Shown one piece after another: positions 5,663 through 12,389 of a DNA stretch of 13,168 nt; position 1 is the stretch's first letter, and every line of letters starts with the position of its first letter. This DNA comes from Lentimicrobium sp. (GTDB lineage Bacteria > Bacteroidota > Bacteroidia > Flavobacteriales > Flavobacteriaceae). Where the stretch lies: positions 1-13,168 of the forward strand of contig JAEMQE010000071.1 in the NCBI GenBank assembly GCA_022758945.1. The letters are read 5' to 3'. The translations under genes were made by a program, and so were the position numbers. Below the pieces are notes generated by a model. That model was not told where the DNA came from, made no database searches, and saw only the letters and a program-made list of their open reading frames with translations.

Positions 5663-6095
5663 ATCTATTCATATTTTGCATTTCGTAAATAAAGGTGTCT
5701 AAATCTACTTTTTTATCGATTAATGCGAGTGCTTTATTGACAATATAATTAACATTACTTGTAGTAAATCCAAGGGCTACGGCAAATTTTCTCAATAAAA
5801 TTTCTTGTTTATCGCCCAAATGATGATCGTGGTGAACCACTCTGGCCATGTTGTATAAATTCTCCAGTCTTTCTAGATACAAATAAGGAGGATTCAAAGG
5901 ATATTTCAATGGATCTTTTAAAATTTCTTTGTATTCTTGCTCAGAAATATCAAGTTTCACAGCCAATTTGTCTAAAAACTTTTTTTCATCGGGATCAAAT
6001 TCCCCTCCATCTGCATACAGCACTCGAACCACTGCAGAAAAACGACCTTTTATTCGGTGTTTAAATTCGCTATCAAATAATTGTGCAATTGACAT
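5661..6095 (-). CDS. TerB-like (tellurite resistance B fold) protein
   Basis: This 144-aa, mostly helical protein resembles the TerB/TerB-like superfamily. The first helical hairpin carries the typical acidic metal-binding pattern VVRVLYADGGEFDPDEKKFL (22-41; D29-G30 with E32, D34 and D36-E37). A second, weaker set lies in NMARVVHHDHHLGDKQEILLRKFA (82-105), an unusually His-rich segment (HHDHH). TerB folds are found in stress and membrane-associated calcium-binding proteins, and most members have no shown role in tellurite resistance. No ter neighbours (terZ, terD, terC) are in the window, so stress function is not supported by context. It is a single-gene unit with its own promoter (6120-6150) and a terminator shared with fbp. 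No signal peptide or membrane helix is visible. Confidence 0.72.
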   Translation of the reverse strand: MSIAQLFDSEFKHRIKGRFSAVVRVLYADGGEFDPDEKKFLDKLAVKLDISEQEYKEILKDPLKYPLNPPYLYLERLENLYNMARVVHHDHHLGDKQEILLRKFAVALGFTTSNVNYIVNKALALIDKKVDLDTFIYEMQNMNR

Positions 6096-6119
6096 AATAA
6101 TAAGTTTTAAATTGTCCTA

Positions 6120-6150
6120 TAAAGTTACGATTATTTTCGAATTTTTCAAA
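6120..6150 (-). promoter_or_regulatory. Promoter of the TerB-like gene
   Basis: On the minus strand TTTG (6150-6147) and TAACTTTA (6127-6120) are separated by 19 nt, a close match to TTTG-N19-TAnnTTTG with a final A for G. The predicted leader to the ATG at 6095 is about 20 nt. Confidence 0.55.
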
Positions 6151-6256
6151 TTTCAACTGCTAATAATTTTTATTACTAATTCATCTTTTTGATAAAATTT
6201 TCTATACTAAAAATGCTTTTAACACTGTCTTATAAATCTAATTTCAAAATATATTG

Positions 6257-6264
6257 TAAGTTTG
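6257..6264 (+). promoter_or_regulatory. Promoter -7 element of the HupE-dCMP deaminase-protease operon
   Basis: TAAGTTTG matches TAnnTTTG exactly, 29 nt before the ATG at 6294. No clear TTTG is seen 17-23 nt upstream, so only the -7 half is supported. Confidence 0.5.
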
Positions 6265-6293
6265 ACGACCCCTAATCTTTAAAACTATTTACA

Positions 6294-6887
6294 ATGTCTG
6301 AATTTTGGATATATTTCGAAAAAGGGTTGAGGCACATCCTCGATCAATATGCTTATGACCACATCTTATTTCTAATTGCATTGACGGTTCCGTATGCATT
6401 TAAGGATTGGAAAAGACTGTTGCTTTTAGTTACCATTTTCACCGTTGGACATACATTGGCATTGCTGTTGTCGGTTTTTGGAGTGATAATATTAAAAGGC
6501 AATTTGGTCGATTTTTTAATTCCAATAACCATACTTATTGTGGCTTTTTTTAATCTTTTTACTGCTGGAAAATCATCAAAACAAGAAAGTATCAGCATCA
6601 TTGGTTTCGTTACTTTGTTTTTTGGAATTATCCACGGATTGAGTTTTGCGACTTATTTTAAAACCATAGTTGGAGGCTCCCCACAGTCTAAATTATTGCC
6701 TTTGTCTGAATTTTCATTAGGAATAGAAACTTCTCAAATAATTGTTGTTTTTATTGTGTTAATACTTTCGTATATTGTTCAAACTTTCTTCCGATTTTCG
6801 AAACGTGACTGGACATTAGTGATGTCGTCATTTGTGATTGGGGTTGTTTTGCCAATGATTATCTCAAGCGAAATTTGGAATAGATAA
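6294..6887 (+). CDS. HupE/UreJ-family membrane protein
   Basis: This 197-aa integral membrane protein belongs to the HupE/UreJ family, some members of which are nickel or metal permease-like accessory proteins for hydrogenase or urease. About six hydrophobic segments can be counted (roughly 20-36, 40-62, 72-92, 101-122, 142-162, 173-192). Conserved polar residues inside membrane segments are H14, DH at 22-23 (YDHILFL), H53 (TVGHTLAL) and H114 (FFGIIHGLSF), the histidine pattern expected for metal handling. No hydrogenase, urease or nickel gene is present nearby. It is the first gene of an operon, 7 nt upstream of dCMP deaminase, which says little about its role. Transport substrate is unknown. 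Confidence 0.8.
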   Translation: MSEFWIYFEKGLRHILDQYAYDHILFLIALTVPYAFKDWKRLLLLVTIFTVGHTLALLLSVFGVIILKGNLVDFLIPITILIVAFFNLFTAGKSSKQESISIIGFVTLFFGIIHGLSFATYFKTIVGGSPQSKLLPLSEFSLGIETSQIIVVFIVLILSYIVQTFFRFSKRDWTLVMSSFVIGVVLPMIISSEIWNR

Positions 6888-6894
6888 ATAGAAA

Positions 6895-7323
6895 ATGGAA
6901 AGGAAAAAATTAAATAAATACGACAAAGCGTATCTTAGAATTGCCAAAGAATGGAGTCATTTGTCCTATTGCAAACGCAAACAAGTGGGCGCTATAATTG
7001 TTCGCGACAAAATGATTATTTCTGATGGATATAATGGAACGCCTTCTGGTTTTGAAAATTGTTGCGAAGATGAAGAAGGTTTGACTAATTGGTATGTACT
7101 TCACGCCGAAGCAAATGCAATCCTAAAAGTAGCTAGATCTACACAAACTTGTGAAGGAGCGACGCTTTATATTACACTTTCGCCTTGCAAAGAATGTAGT
7201 AAATTAATTCATCAATCGGGGATAAAAAGAGTCGTTTATCAAATAGGTTACAGAGACACTTCGGGAGTAGATTTTCTTGCGAAAGCGGGTGTAATCGTAG
7301 AACAAATAGAAGTTTTAGAATAA
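6895..7323 (+). CDS. dCMP deaminase family protein (ComEB-like)
   Basis: This 142-aa cytidine/deoxycytidylate deaminase-fold enzyme converts dCMP to dUMP, the precursor for dTMP. The zinc site is complete: HAEANA (70-75) gives the His ligand and catalytic Glu72, and SPCKECSK (96-103) gives C98 and C101. The dCMP deaminase signature GYNGTPSGFENCC (45-57) distinguishes it from cytidine and tRNA deaminases. Length fits the short bacterial form. It starts 7 nt after the HupE-like gene and its TAA abuts the ATG of the S41 protease (TAAATG), so all three are probably one transcript. Together with the ribonucleotide reductase at the end of the window it belongs to deoxynucleotide supply, but the two loci are 4 kb apart with opposing genes between. 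Confidence 0.92.
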   Translation: MERKKLNKYDKAYLRIAKEWSHLSYCKRKQVGAIIVRDKMIISDGYNGTPSGFENCCEDEEGLTNWYVLHAEANAILKVARSTQTCEGATLYITLSPCKECSKLIHQSGIKRVVYQIGYRDTSGVDFLAKAGVIVEQIEVLE

Positions 7324-8892
7324 ATGAAAATGAACCCCAAATATTTTCCTATACTTATTTTTGCCACTTTAGCCTTTGGAATTCTTATTGGCGGATGGCT
7401 TAATTTTCCAGACCAAAGTCAATTTTTGGCTAAAAATAATTCAAAAAATAAACTCAACAAACTCATTGATTTCATTAACACGGAATATGTCGATAATGTA
7501 AATACGGATTCGATTGTCGCTCATACTGTTGACAATATTCTGGCGCAATTGGATCCACATTCTGTTTATATTCCGCCAAAGGAACAAACTGAAGTTGCCG
7601 AAAGTATGCGAGGAGATTTTGTGGGAATCGGAGTGAATTTCTATATGTATAAAGATTCGTTAGCGATTATTAAAACCGTCGAAAACGGTCCTTCGGAAAA
7701 AGCCGGAATTAAATCGGGAGACCGCATTCTTTATGCCGACAAGACAAAATTATTTGGACGAAAATTACCTACAGACAGTCTTTTTTCCAAACTAAAAGGA
7801 GTAGAAGGTTCTGAAATTGTAGTTACCGTTTACCGAAAATCCGAAAACAAAAAATTAAATATTAAAATCAGAAGAGGTGTCGTTCCCATAAAAAGTGTCG
7901 ATGCTGCCTTACTTTTGAATCCTACAACGGGTTACATCAAAATTAATCGATTTGCAGAAAGCACTTTCGACGAGTTCGAAGCGGGATTGACCAAATTGAA
8001 AGAACAAGGAGCCAAATCATTGATAATTGACCTTCGTGACAACGGAGGTGGCTATTTAGAACAAGCTGTGGCTATTGCCGATGAATTTCTAACTGACAAA
8101 CAATTAATTGTATTCACAAAAGATAAAAAAGGAACACTTGAAAAAACTTTTGCTACAAATGCAGGCAATTTCGAAAACGGAAAATTATTTATCTTAATCA
8201 ACGAAAACAGCGCATCGGCAAGCGAGATTTTGGCCGGAGCCATTCAGGATAATGACAGAGGAACCATTGTGGGTCGCCGTTCTTTTGGCAAAGGATTGGT
8301 ACAACGCGAAATGGATTTCGACGATGGATCTGCAGTGCGATTGACCGTTGCCAGATATTATACTCCTACGGGACGTTCCATACAAAAACCCTATACAAAA
8401 GGCACCGAAGATTATTTGAAAGAATCCGAATCGCGTTTTAAAAGCGGAGAATTGTATAATAAAGACAGCATAAAAACGCCTAAAACTCCAAAATTCAAGA
8501 CTCCAAAAGGTAAAATTGTGTATGGTGGTGGCGGAATTGTTCCCGATATTTTTGTTCCGCTAGAAGTAGAGCAGGGTAAAGAACACACGGTTTATTTATT
8601 GCAATCGGGCGTTATGGGACAATTTGTTTTTGAGCAATTAGATCACAACCGAAATGCATTTAAAGGATTGACTTTTGAACAATTTAAAGTCAAAATAGAT
8701 GCGACCGATTTGTATTTCGAGGCTTTTCAACAATTCCTTTCTAAAAATGGAATTGAGATGAAATTGGATACAAATAAAGCTTTGGTAAAACGCTATTTGG
8801 CAGCAGAATTCGCCCGACAGTTATACAACGAAAGTAAATTTTATGATATTGTGTTGAAAGATGATGCGATGATTGAGGCGGTTTTGAAGTGA
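7324..8892 (+). CDS. S41-family C-terminal processing protease (CtpA-like)
   Basis: This 522-aa protease has an N-terminal membrane anchor (YFPILIFATLAFGILIGGW, 7-25), so the body is expected in the periplasm. An LDPHSVYIPP segment (76-85) precedes a PDZ domain (about 95-180) with GIGVNF and a GIKSGDRIL ligand-binding loop. The peptidase core includes the LIIDLRDNGGGYLEQAV strand-loop (233-249), catalytic Ser298 in ENSASASEILAGA and Lys323 in SFGKGLVQ. The Ser-Lys spacing of 25 equals that of Tsp/CtpB. A long C-terminal extension (about 360-522) contains a KTPKTPKFKTPKG linker (470s region of the gene product not exactly mapped) and a helical tail. Such enzymes trim or degrade envelope proteins from their C-termini. 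The first ATG directly follows the deaminase TAA; the ATG at 7330 is an alternative start. Confidence 0.93.
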   Translation: MKMNPKYFPILIFATLAFGILIGGWLNFPDQSQFLAKNNSKNKLNKLIDFINTEYVDNVNTDSIVAHTVDNILAQLDPHSVYIPPKEQTEVAESMRGDFVGIGVNFYMYKDSLAIIKTVENGPSEKAGIKSGDRILYADKTKLFGRKLPTDSLFSKLKGVEGSEIVVTVYRKSENKKLNIKIRRGVVPIKSVDAALLLNPTTGYIKINRFAESTFDEFEAGLTKLKEQGAKSLIIDLRDNGGGYLEQAVAIADEFLTDKQLIVFTKDKKGTLEKTFATNAGNFENGKLFILINENSASASEILAGAIQDNDRGTIVGRRSFGKGLVQREMDFDDGSAVRLTVARYYTPTGRSIQKPYTKGTEDYLKESESRFKSGELYNKDSIKTPKTPKFKTPKGKIVYGGGGIVPDIFVPLEVEQGKEHTVYLLQSGVMGQFVFEQLDHNRNAFKGLTFEQFKVKIDATDLYFEAFQQFLSKNGIEMKLDTNKALVKRYLAAEFARQLYNESKFYDIVLKDDAMIEAVLK

Positions 8893-8894
8893 AA

Positions 8895-9503
8895 TTACTT
8901 CTTAATACTATCGTGCGATTGCGTTTGAATTCCGCCATTCCATAAAGTCAGAATATCAGTTGCAACGGCAGCACCGCTTCCGGCAGCAATTGCCAATTGG
9001 CTTCTCAATCCAGCAAGAGTTCCAATTACAAAAATACCTTCGGCTACTTTATGGTCGTTGTTTTTTAGCTGAATTCTTTGTTTTTCGACAGGAATTTTTT
9101 GGTGTGGTTCTACATATTGCATTAAGCCTTCAATAGCAAAAGTATTGGCAGCGCCAATTCCCACAACGATCATTTTGGATTTATAAATATTTTTATTTGT
9201 AGTAATGGTAAATTCAGGAGAATCGCCCTCTACTTTTAGGACTTTTTCATTTGAAATCTGAACAATATGAGGATAAGTTTTGGATAAATGCTGAATGCTT
9301 TCAGCTAATAAATCAGAACCCAATTTACCTGGAGCAATTCCGTACCCATTATTAATTAAAGCTTCCTGAAGAGAGGAGTTTTTTTGATGCGTAATGATGC
9401 CAATTTTTTTATCAATAACAAAAGGCTTGTTTTTGGCGGAACCTAAAACTAAAGCACAAGACATTCCAGAAACGCCGCCGCCAAGGATTAAAACATCAAA
9501 CAC
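8895..9503 (-). CDS. Half-size thioredoxin-reductase-like FAD protein
   Basis: This 202-aa protein resembles the FAD domain of the thioredoxin reductase family. It has an N-terminal dinucleotide-binding motif LILGGGVSGMSCAL (5-18), a central VVGIGAA (113-119) and a C-terminal EGIFVIGTLAGLRSQLAIAAGSGAAVATDI block (155-184), the usual end of these enzymes. The NADPH-binding domain and the CxxC redox pair that would lie in the middle are missing, so it cannot work as a standard thioredoxin reductase. The acidic residue normally found after the last Gly (GD) is replaced by Thr (GTLAG). It may take electrons from a partner, bind flavin for another reaction, or sense redox state. It follows the small membrane protein by 2 nt and is convergent with the protease, whose stop is only 2 nt away. 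Confidence 0.75.
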   Translation of the reverse strand: MFDVLILGGGVSGMSCALVLGSAKNKPFVIDKKIGIITHQKNSSLQEALINNGYGIAPGKLGSDLLAESIQHLSKTYPHIVQISNEKVLKVEGDSPEFTITTNKNIYKSKMIVVGIGAANTFAIEGLMQYVEPHQKIPVEKQRIQLKNNDHKVAEGIFVIGTLAGLRSQLAIAAGSGAAVATDILTLWNGGIQTQSHDSIKK

Positions 9504-9505
9504 AA

Positions 9506-9709
9506 TTAGAATTTATCATTCATTTTTTCCTCGATACTTTTTGACATTCTAAATATCAAAAGAATTAAAACAGCACAAAATGAAGCCGCAATTCCAATAA
9601 AAGCAATCATACTGTTCCCTTCGAGAGGATGTTTGAAGTCGAGCAGACTAATATTGAATGCGATTAGCCCGATTGCCAAAACTACCAATATGTTAGTGAA
9701 AAGTTTCAT
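9506..9709 (-). CDS. Small two-helix membrane protein of unknown function
   Basis: This encodes 67 residues with two hydrophobic stretches, about 5-22 (TNILVVLAIGLIAFNISL) and 33-54 (SMIAFIGIAASFCAVLILLIF), joined by a short polar turn with HPLEG, and ends in a charged tail (SKSIEEKMNDKF). I do not recognise a named family. Codon pattern and the tight spacing support a real gene: its stop lies 2 nt before the start of the flavoprotein gene, and MarC lies 47 nt upstream on the same strand. A helical-hairpin membrane protein next to a flavoprotein could be its membrane anchor or electron partner, which is speculation. Confidence 0.7.
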   Translation of the reverse strand: MKLFTNILVVLAIGLIAFNISLLDFKHPLEGNSMIAFIGIAASFCAVLILLIFRMSKSIEEKMNDKF

Positions 9710-9736
9710 AAAATAAAATTTTGTAAAAATGATGGG

Positions 9737-9769
9737 TAAATTTATAAAAATTTATTTTACGCGAACAAA
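9737..9769 (-). promoter_or_regulatory. Possible internal promoter before the small membrane protein
   Basis: On the minus strand TTTG (9769-9766, inside the end of the MarC gene) and TAAATTTA (9744-9737) are 21 nt apart, close to TTTG-N-TAnnTTTG with one mismatch. It could drive the small membrane protein and flavoprotein separately from MarC. The AT-rich setting makes chance matches likely. Confidence 0.3.
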
Positions 9770-10332
9770 CCTTTAACATTAGCGGCGAATAATTTAACAG
9801 CAATTGCTAAAAGAACGACTCCAAAAGCCTTTCTGATTACTCCCAAACCATTTTTTCCCAGCATTTTTTCAATTTTTGCCGATGATTTCAAAACAATATA
9901 TACGATAATGATATTAAAAACAATGGCAATTACAATATTTATGGTTTGGTATTGGGCTTTTAATGACAATAAAGTGGTCATCGTTCCCGCACCGGCAATT
10001 AATGGAAAAGCAATTGGCACAATGGATGCAGAACTAGCTTCTCCATCGCGATAAATGCGAATGCCCAAGATCATTTCAAGTGCCAAAAAGAACAAAACAA
10101 AGGAACCTGCAACAGCAAATGAATGAACATCAATTCCTATAAGGTTCAAGAATTCTTCTCCTATAAATAGAAAGACAATCATAATAATTCCAGCTACTAA
10201 CGAAGCTTTCTCTGATTCGATATGGCCGTGTTTTGTCCTCAAATCGACAACGATAGGAATAGTTCCCACAATATCAATTACGGCAAAAAGCACCATCCCA
10301 ACAGTAATTATTTCTTTAAAATCCAATTCCAT
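9757..10332 (-). CDS. MarC-family (UPF0056) integral membrane protein
   Basis: This 191-aa protein has about six hydrophobic helices and the MarC-family hallmarks: VIDIVGTIPIVVDL near the N-terminus (18-31), a FVLFFLALEMILGI segment (78-91) and the conserved AFPLIAGAGTMTTLLSL loop-helix (108-124), with the IRKAFGVVLLAIAVK C-terminal helix. MarC proteins sit in the inner membrane. Despite the name, a role in multiple antibiotic resistance was not upheld, and transport function is unproven. The ATG at 10332 starts MELDFKEIITVGM with helix 1 right after it, the usual layout. A TACTTTTG promoter element lies upstream. It may be cotranscribed with the two genes downstream, 47 nt away, or these may use their own promoter. 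Confidence 0.93.
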   Translation of the reverse strand: MELDFKEIITVGMVLFAVIDIVGTIPIVVDLRTKHGHIESEKASLVAGIIMIVFLFIGEEFLNLIGIDVHSFAVAGSFVLFFLALEMILGIRIYRDGEASSASIVPIAFPLIAGAGTMTTLLSLKAQYQTINIVIAIVFNIIIVYIVLKSSAKIEKMLGKNGLGVIRKAFGVVLLAIAVKLFAANVKGLFA

Positions 10333-10352
10333 AATTTCTTAATTTTATGGGG

Positions 10353-10387
10353 CAAAAGTAGTATTTTCTATGTGGTTAACTGTCAAA
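10353..10387 (-). promoter_or_regulatory. MarC gene promoter
   Basis: On the minus strand TACTTTTG (10360-10353) matches TAnnTTTG, with TTTG (10387-10384) 23 nt upstream, at the long end of the accepted spacing. The predicted leader to the ATG at 10332 is about 15-18 nt. Confidence 0.5.
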
Positions 10388-10501
10388 TTAAGGTTATTTT
10401 TTGGAAAAGCCTATCTAGTAAGATTGTTGTTAATGTTTATTTTATTCTAATAATTTGAATATTTGCTAACTGTTTTTGACTCAAAATACTCAAAAATTAG
10501 C

Positions 10502-10532
10502 TTTCAAAATTCAGATTTGCAAAGTATATTTG
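10502..10532 (+). promoter_or_regulatory. DUF3109 promoter abutting the start codon
   Basis: TTTC (10502-10505) and TATATTTG (10525-10532) are 19 nt apart, a near-consensus Bacteroidota promoter. Only CAAA separates the -7 element from the ATG at 10537. Transcription normally starts about 4-7 nt after this element, so the mRNA would begin at or next to the A of the ATG. Confidence 0.6.
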
Positions 10533-10536
10533 CAAA
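10516..10536. repeat. Twin TTTGCAAA palindromes at the DUF3109 promoter
   Basis: Two identical 8-bp perfect palindromes TTTGCAAA occupy 10516-10523 and 10529-10536, 13 bp from start to start. The second contains the TTTG of the -7 element and ends on the base before the ATG. They could bind a dimeric regulator that blocks the promoter. Confidence 0.5.
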
Positions 10537-11103
10537 ATGTTTCAACTAGGAAAAACCATCGTATCGGAAGACATTCTCCAAAAAGAATTTGTTTGTAATT
10601 TATCAGCTTGCAAAGGCGCTTGTTGCGTCGATGGCGATGCTGGCGCACCTTTAAACGAGGCCGAAACTAAGATTTTGGAAGAAATTTATCCAAAGGTAAA
10701 ACCATTTCTTCGCAAGGAAGGCATTGCCGCCATTGAAGCTCAAGGAACCTGGACAAAAGGCACTGATGGCGATCTTGAAACTCCTTTAATAGATAATAAG
10801 GATTGCGCTTACGTTATTTATGATGGGAAAACGGCACTTTGCGGAATCGAACAAGCCTACAATCAAGGGGAAGTTAGTTTTAAAAAACCTGTTTCCTGTC
10901 ATTTGTATCCCATTCGTGTGAAAGATTTCACTGAATTTTTCGCCGTGAATTATGACAAATGGGAAATCTGTGATGATGCCTGTTCTTTAGGCAAAGAACT
11001 CGAAGTTCCGGTTTATAAATTTGTCAAAGAAGCACTCATTCGAAGATTTGGCGAAGATTGGTATTTAGAGCTCGAAAAAGTCGCTGAAGAACTAAAAAAA
11101 TAA
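10537..11103 (+). CDS. DUF3109-family cysteine-rich protein
   Basis: This 188-aa soluble protein belongs to a Bacteroidota family of unknown function (DUF3109, related in its cysteine pattern to the YkgJ-type cluster proteins). It has nine cysteines: C20, C25, C29 and C30 in FVCNLSACKGACCVDGD, C90 and C102 in DCAYVIYDGKTALCGIEQ, C121 in VSCHLYPIRV, and C145 and C149 in WEICDDACS. This arrangement suggests a bound metal or Fe-S cluster. The N-terminus MFQLGKTIVSEDIL is the usual family start (from memory), so the ATG at 10537 is well placed even though it leaves almost no 5' leader. It is a single gene, divergent from marC. A 263-nt gap with a hairpin terminator separates it from nrdB. Function cannot be named. 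Confidence 0.88.
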   Translation: MFQLGKTIVSEDILQKEFVCNLSACKGACCVDGDAGAPLNEAETKILEEIYPKVKPFLRKEGIAAIEAQGTWTKGTDGDLETPLIDNKDCAYVIYDGKTALCGIEQAYNQGEVSFKKPVSCHLYPIRVKDFTEFFAVNYDKWEICDDACSLGKELEVPVYKFVKEALIRRFGEDWYLELEKVAEELKK

Positions 11104-11255
11104 TTTCCAAAAAATTATATTTTCCTCATTTAGTATTTTTTTAAATCCTATATTTTACAGCGTCTTACGCTTTATTTTATTTTTTAAAATATTGATTTAC
11201 AGTTTTTTATAATTTGTATGAAAAATATTCTAATCGCTTCCATTTGTTAAAAACT

Positions 11256-11285
11256 AAAGCCAATTGTGAATAAGTTTGGCTTTTT
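11256..11285 (+). terminator. Hairpin terminator between the DUF3109 gene and nrdB
   Basis: AAAGCCAA (11256-11263) and TTGGCTTT (11276-11283) form a perfect 8-bp stem with a 12-nt loop, followed by T's to 11285. The orientation suits rightward transcripts. It lies 153 nt past the DUF3109 stop and 81 nt before the nrdB ATG. Confidence 0.7.
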
Positions 11286-11286
11286 A

Positions 11287-11320
11287 TAACCGCAAGAATT
11301 CACAATCTTTGTAATCTACG
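11287..11320 (+). repeat. Degenerate AACCGCA-type intergenic repeat
   Basis: The segment starting TAACCGCAAGAATTCACAAT resembles, with small gaps, the minus-strand reading of the element at 2558-2600 (AACCGCAGATTCGCAGATTTT). Such CGCA-rich repeats are scattered in flavobacterial intergenic DNA (from memory). Similarity beyond the AACCGCA core is loose. Confidence 0.35.
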
Positions 11321-11366
11321 AAAAGCATAATAATTCGTTAAAATTTCAAAAAAAACAAAAACTATA

Positions 11367-12344
11367 ATGTCAAAACTTGAACCAATCTTACAAGAAAATA
11401 AAAATCGATTCGTGATTTTCCCTATCAAACACCACGATATTTGGGAATTTTACAAAAAAACAGAAGCCAGTATCTGGACTGCAGAAGAAATTGATTTGGC
11501 TCAGGATTTGAACGATTGGAATAATAAATTAAGCGAAGACGAAAAGTATTTTGTTAAACATATTCTAGCTTTTTTTGCCGCTTCGGACGGAATTGTAAAC
11601 GAGAATTTAGCTCAAAATTTTGTAAACGAAGTGCAATATGCGGAGGCAAAATTCTTCTATGGTTTCCAGATTATGATGGAAAACATTCATAGCGAAACCT
11701 ACTCACTTTTGATTGATACTTATGTAAAAGACGAGGCCGAGAAAGATGAATTGTTCAATGCTATCGAAAGATTTCCAGCCATCAAGAAAAAAGCAGAATG
11801 GGCTTTGAAATGGATTGAATCCGATTCGTTTGCCGAAAGATTAATTGCTTTTGCAGCCGTTGAAGGTATTTTCTTCTCCGGAAGTTTTTGCTCTATTTTT
11901 TGGTTGAAAAAACGTGGTTTGATGCCAGGATTAACATTTTCGAACGAATTAATTTCTCGTGACGAAGGTGTTCACTGTGATTTTGCCGTGCATTTACACA
12001 ACCATCATTTAAAACATAAAGTTTCAAAAGCACGTATTAGAGAAATTATCGTTGATGCTTTAGACATCGAAAGAGAATTTATAACTGAGTCGATTCCAGT
12101 AAGTTTAATTGGAATGAATTCGGTTTTGATGACTCAATATTTAGAATTTGTTACCGACAGATTATTGGTAGAATTGGGTTGCAAAAGAGAATACAACACC
12201 GCAAACCCTTTTGATTTTATGGATATGATTTCGCTTCAGGGAAAAACAAATTTCTTCGAAAAGAAAGTAGGAGAATATCAAAAAACTGGGGTAATGAATA
12301 CAGATTCTGATGCCCAAAAAATTAGCTTTGACGCCGATTTCTAA
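11367..12344 (+). CDS. nrdB: Class Ia ribonucleotide reductase, small (R2) subunit
   Basis: This 325-aa subunit houses the diiron-tyrosyl radical that starts ribonucleotide reduction by the large subunit. All ligands are visible by comparison with the eukaryote-like R2: D74 (FFAASDGIVNENL), E105 and H108 (MENIHSETY), E166 (FAAVEGIFF), E200 and H203 (SRDEGVHCDFA). The radical tyrosine is Y112. The C-terminal peptide ISFDADF closely matches the tail that docks into R1 in eukaryotic and Bacteroidota enzymes. There is no N-terminal ATP-cone, unlike some Bacteroidota R2 proteins; the cone is in NrdA here. The ATG at 11367 gives MSKLEPILQENKNRFVIFPI, the usual start. nrdA follows after 181 nt holding a structured element. 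Confidence 0.97.
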   Translation: MSKLEPILQENKNRFVIFPIKHHDIWEFYKKTEASIWTAEEIDLAQDLNDWNNKLSEDEKYFVKHILAFFAASDGIVNENLAQNFVNEVQYAEAKFFYGFQIMMENIHSETYSLLIDTYVKDEAEKDELFNAIERFPAIKKKAEWALKWIESDSFAERLIAFAAVEGIFFSGSFCSIFWLKKRGLMPGLTFSNELISRDEGVHCDFAVHLHNHHLKHKVSKARIREIIVDALDIEREFITESIPVSLIGMNSVLMTQYLEFVTDRLLVELGCKREYNTANPFDFMDMISLQGKTNFFEKKVGEYQKTGVMNTDSDAQKISFDADF

Positions 12345-12389
12345 AAAATAGAAACCGATTTTTACAGAAAACCCAAATCTGAAAAATGG

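Larger units (their letters stand above)
11104..11366 (+). other. Intergenic stretch before nrdB
   Basis: This 263-nt AT-rich gap has no plausible coding frame. It holds a hairpin terminator (11256-11285) about 150 nt after the DUF3109 stop and, directly after it, a CCGCA-type degenerate repeat (11287-11320). No perfect TAnnTTTG is seen for nrdB; the nearest is AATCTTTG at 11304-11311. A small untranslated transcript ending at the hairpin, a long 3' UTR of the DUF3109 gene, or an attenuator before nrdB all fit. Confidence 0.5.

Noticed and set aside
8888..8900. Missing terminator between the convergent protease and flavoprotein genes as evidence of a rearrangement
   Set aside because: Both proteins have complete family-like ends; closely packed convergent genes without a hairpin are common.
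85..9503. A bacillithiol pathway island linking the YfiT-like protein and the reductase-like flavoprotein
   Set aside because: They are more than 8 kb apart on separate transcripts with unrelated genes between, and the flavoprotein lacks the parts of a disulfide reductase.
12344..12363. AAAAAT/ATTTTT hairpin right after nrdB as a terminator
   Set aside because: The stem is only six A-T pairs with no G-C pairs, so it is unlikely to stop transcription between the two reductase genes.
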